Origin: Bacillota bacterium
GTDB lineage: Bacteria; Armatimonadota; Hebobacteria; Hebobacterales; Hebobacteraceae
Assembly: GCA_030668755.1 (NCBI GenBank)
Contig: DAOVEW010000025.1
Location: 1 to 8,071 of the forward strand
Direction of reading: 5' to 3'
DNA: 8,071 bases
Under the pieces are notes generated by a model. It was not told where the DNA came from. It saw nothing but the letters and a program-made list of their open reading frames with translations, and did no database searches. The position numbers and the translations under genes are program-made. Below are positions 6,638 through 8,071 of the stretch, in pieces. Positions within the stretch are counted from its first letter, which is position 1, and each line of letters starts with the position of its first letter.

Positions 6638-7926
6638 GGCCCGCTCTACTCGTTCTCGCCTTGCTTGCCCTGTCCGGCGCGGCCCTCGCCGCCGAAGACT
6701 TCTCCTTCGACATCTCCGCCCTCCAGCCGAAGCCCTGGACGGTGCAGGGCTATTTCGAAATCCAGCCGGGCTTCACTTCCCCCGATCCGGACAGCCTTCT
6801 CCGCCGGCTGAAGCTCTTCGACAAGGAGGGGGTTGACAGCCGTACCCAGATGCTCGCCCGGCTTCAGCTGGAGGCCGCCTACCGGCAGGGCGACACGCGG
6901 CTCTACCTGCGCACCAACTCTGACCTTCAGCGGGAGCTGGGGGAATGGGACCATCTGACCTCACTCCACGAGGGCTATGTGAGTTGGACGCCGCGCACCG
7001 GGCTCGCCCTAGATGCCGGCAAGAAGGTGATGCGCTGGGGCACAGGCTACTCCTGGAGCCCGGTGGCGTTTGTGGAACGGCCGAAAGACCCCGATGACCC
7101 GGAGCTGCCGAGGGAGGGATTCTTCCTCCTTGCGGCGGAGCGGGTGACGGCGCGGCCGGCGGCCCTCCAGACCGTCGGGCTGACGCTCGTGCTCCTCCCC
7201 GTGGCGGGCGACGCGGGGTCAGACTTCGGCGACGAGCCGGGCCTCAATGCGGCGGGAAAACTCTATCTCCTCTATGCCGACACGGACATCGACATCCTCG
7301 CCCTGGCGGGGCCGAGCCAGCCGACCCGGTTCGGCTTCGACTTCGCCCGGAACCTGGAGCCGCACTTCGAAGTCCACGGCGAGTACGCCTATGCGCCGGC
7401 GGAGGACCGGAGCTGGGCGACAGCGGAGGGAGAAGTCCTCACGGCGCGGGGGCCGGTGCACCGGGGGCTGCTCGGCCTCCGGTACCTGACGCCGAGCGAA
7501 ACGACCTACATCGTCGAGTACCAGCACAATGGGGCCGGCGCCAGCGCCTCCGAGATCGAAGACTTCTTCGACTTTGTCTCCGCTGCCGACGCCCATTATC
7601 GCGAGACCGCCGACGACTCCCTGCTCCAGCGCGCCCGCTGGCTGAACCAGGAGCTGTACTCCGACCGCCCGCTTGGCCGGCACTACCTCTACGCCCGGGT
7701 GAGCCAGCGAGAGCCGTGGAACATCCTCTACCTCACCGCCGCCGCCACGCTCCAGTGCAACCTCAGCGACGGAAGCTTCAGCCTGATACCAGAGGCAACC
7801 TATGCCCGGCACGCCGACTGGGAAGTGCGGCTGAGAGCGGCCGTGCTCGTCGGCGCCGACCGGAGCGAGTTCGGCGAGAAGCCGGGCCGCTACCGCCTCG
7901 ACCTCCGCCTGCGCCGACTATTCTGA
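6634..7926 (+). CDS. Outer-membrane beta-barrel protein, cargo acceptor or porin-like
   Basis: The 430-residue product begins with a signal peptide (about 1-19, MRPALLVLALLALSGAALA) and then shows alternating hydrophobic/polar strands, for example YFEIQPGF, TRLYLRTNSDL, LYLLYADTDIDILAL and HYLYARVSQ. It ends in RYRLDLRLRRLF, with the terminal Phe and alternating pattern recognised by the Bam machinery. The segment RWGTGYSWSPVAFVERPKD (134-152) resembles the conserved W-G-x-G-x-x-W-x-P region of barrel proteins encoded beside LolA-like proteins, as in DUF1302-type families. I cannot assign it to a named family with certainty. It starts at a GTG that overlaps the previous stop as GTGA; the next Met is at residue 73, past the signal peptide. 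It probably receives or exports whatever the three upstream gene products move. Confidence 0.78.
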   Translation: MRPALLVLALLALSGAALAAEDFSFDISALQPKPWTVQGYFEIQPGFTSPDPDSLLRRLKLFDKEGVDSRTQMLARLQLEAAYRQGDTRLYLRTNSDLQRELGEWDHLTSLHEGYVSWTPRTGLALDAGKKVMRWGTGYSWSPVAFVERPKDPDDPELPREGFFLLAAERVTARPAALQTVGLTLVLLPVAGDAGSDFGDEPGLNAAGKLYLLYADTDIDILALAGPSQPTRFGFDFARNLEPHFEVHGEYAYAPAEDRSWATAEGEVLTARGPVHRGLLGLRYLTPSETTYIVEYQHNGAGASASEIEDFFDFVSAADAHYRETADDSLLQRARWLNQELYSDRPLGRHYLYARVSQREPWNILYLTAAATLQCNLSDGSFSLIPEATYARHADWEVRLRAAVLVGADRSEFGEKPGRYRLDLRLRRLF

Positions 7927-7953
7927 AGGGCGTCCTGTAGGGTTATCATAAGA

Positions 7954-8020
7954 CGGTCTCCTCCTGCGGGTGTTGAAATAGGTGCTTGACGCACAAACAC
8001 CTGACACAGAGAGGAGACCG
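7954..8020 (+). ncRNA. Nested 67-base hairpin upstream of the IS110 transposase, covering its ribosome binding site
   Basis: Three nested stems are visible. The outer stem is a perfect 10 bp, CGGTCTCCTC (7954-7963) with GAGGAGACCG (8011-8020). The middle one is 8 bp with one G-U pair, CGGGTGTT (7967-7974) with AACACCTG (7996-8003). The inner one is 4 bp, GTGC (7982-7985) with GCAC (7991-7994), around a 5-base loop. The 3' arm contains GAGGAG, the Shine-Dalgarno sequence of the transposase, seven bases from its ATG, so the folded RNA would hide it. In the IS110 group proper, the left non-coding end also encodes the bridge RNA that guides recombination. This structure is smaller than described bridge RNAs and could be part of one or purely a translation block. 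Confidence 0.65.
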
Positions 8021-8023
8021 AAG

Positions 8024-8071
8024 ATGCAGTACGTAGGACTGGACGTGCACAAGAGCTTTACCACGATGGGG
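8024..8071 (+). CDS. IS110-family transposase, N-terminal 16 codons
   Basis: The frame opens with MQYVGLDVHKSFTTMG and runs off the window. The motif V-G-L-D-V-H-K is the hallmark of the IS110 (DEDD, RuvC-like) recombinase N-terminus, and its Asp is the first acidic catalytic residue. Full-length members are usually about 300 to 450 residues. They use an RNA-guided mechanism in which a bridge RNA from a non-coding end pairs with target and donor DNA. GAGGAG lies seven bases before the ATG, inside the 3' arm of the hairpin. Whether the gene is intact, and whether it belongs to the IS110 or IS1111 subgroup, depends on sequence beyond the window. Confidence 0.85.
   Translation, partial: MQYVGLDVHKSFTTMG

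Larger units (their letters stand above)
7927..8071 (+). mobile_element. Left end of an IS110-family insertion sequence (truncated by window edge)
   Basis: The start of an IS110-type transposase at 8024, preceded by about 97 non-coding bases with strong secondary structure, marks the left end of an insertion sequence lying just downstream of the intact barrel gene. The exact left tip cannot be fixed from one end, because IS110 elements usually lack clear terminal inverted repeats and target duplications. It lies somewhere between 7927 and 7953. The barrel gene is not interrupted, since its C-terminal Phe is in place. No terminator is seen between that gene and the element. Confidence 0.75.

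Noticed and set aside
7973..8014. Promoter inside the IS110 left end based on TTGAAA or TTGACG
   Set aside because: No acceptable -10 element at 16-18 bases from either; the sequences at those positions are AAACAC and GAGAGG.
1..8071. tRNA, rRNA, CRISPR array, toxin-antitoxin pair or restriction endonuclease
   Set aside because: Looked for on both strands; no cloverleaf, no regularly spaced repeats and no nuclease motif next to the methyltransferase.

Overview
The window is GC-rich DNA from a bacterium with an outer membrane. Evidence for two membranes is a gene ending as an outer-membrane beta-barrel, a LolA-like periplasmic protein and a Lol/MacB-type ABC transporter. No ribosomal or marker gene is present, so the phylum cannot be read from the sequence. 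The gene content (heparinase-like secreted lyase, solitary DNA methyltransferase, IS110 element) would suit a free-living, polysaccharide-using diderm, but that is inference.

Layout. (1) 2-361, plus strand: C-terminal end of an unrecognised protein, perhaps a beta-propeller type. (2) 3235-358, minus strand: a two-gene unit with a DNA methyltransferase (SPPYW class, no visible endonuclease) followed after one base by a secreted heparinase II/III-like polysaccharide lyase. The lyase stop codon interlocks tail-to-tail with the stop codon of the first gene. (3) 3236-3946: a divergent intergenic region of about 710 bases. It holds a possible small ORF and a possible promoter for the minus-strand unit, a perfect 11-bp stem-loop, and a tiny upstream ORF that runs into the start of the next operon. 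(4) 3947-7926, plus strand: four genes, each overlapping the next by 4 to 8 bases. They encode an ABC ATPase, an FtsX/LolC-type permease, a LolA-like periplasmic protein and an outer-membrane beta-barrel protein. (5) 7927-8071: the left end of an IS110-family insertion sequence, with a nested 67-base hairpin covering the ribosome binding site of the transposase, and the first 16 codons of the transposase.

The most interesting unit is the four-gene cassette. Together it supplies one component for every envelope layer: cytoplasmic ATPase, inner-membrane mechanotransmission permease, periplasmic carrier and outer-membrane acceptor. This is the logic of Lol and Lpt transport, but with a single permease gene and a barrel in place of LolB. 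A reasonable hypothesis is a dedicated export route for a lipid, lipoprotein or other hydrophobic cargo to the outer membrane; the cargo is not evident from the sequence. The second point of interest is the IS110 end, where the 3' arm of the hairpin includes the Shine-Dalgarno sequence and could stop read-through from the cassette from producing transposase.
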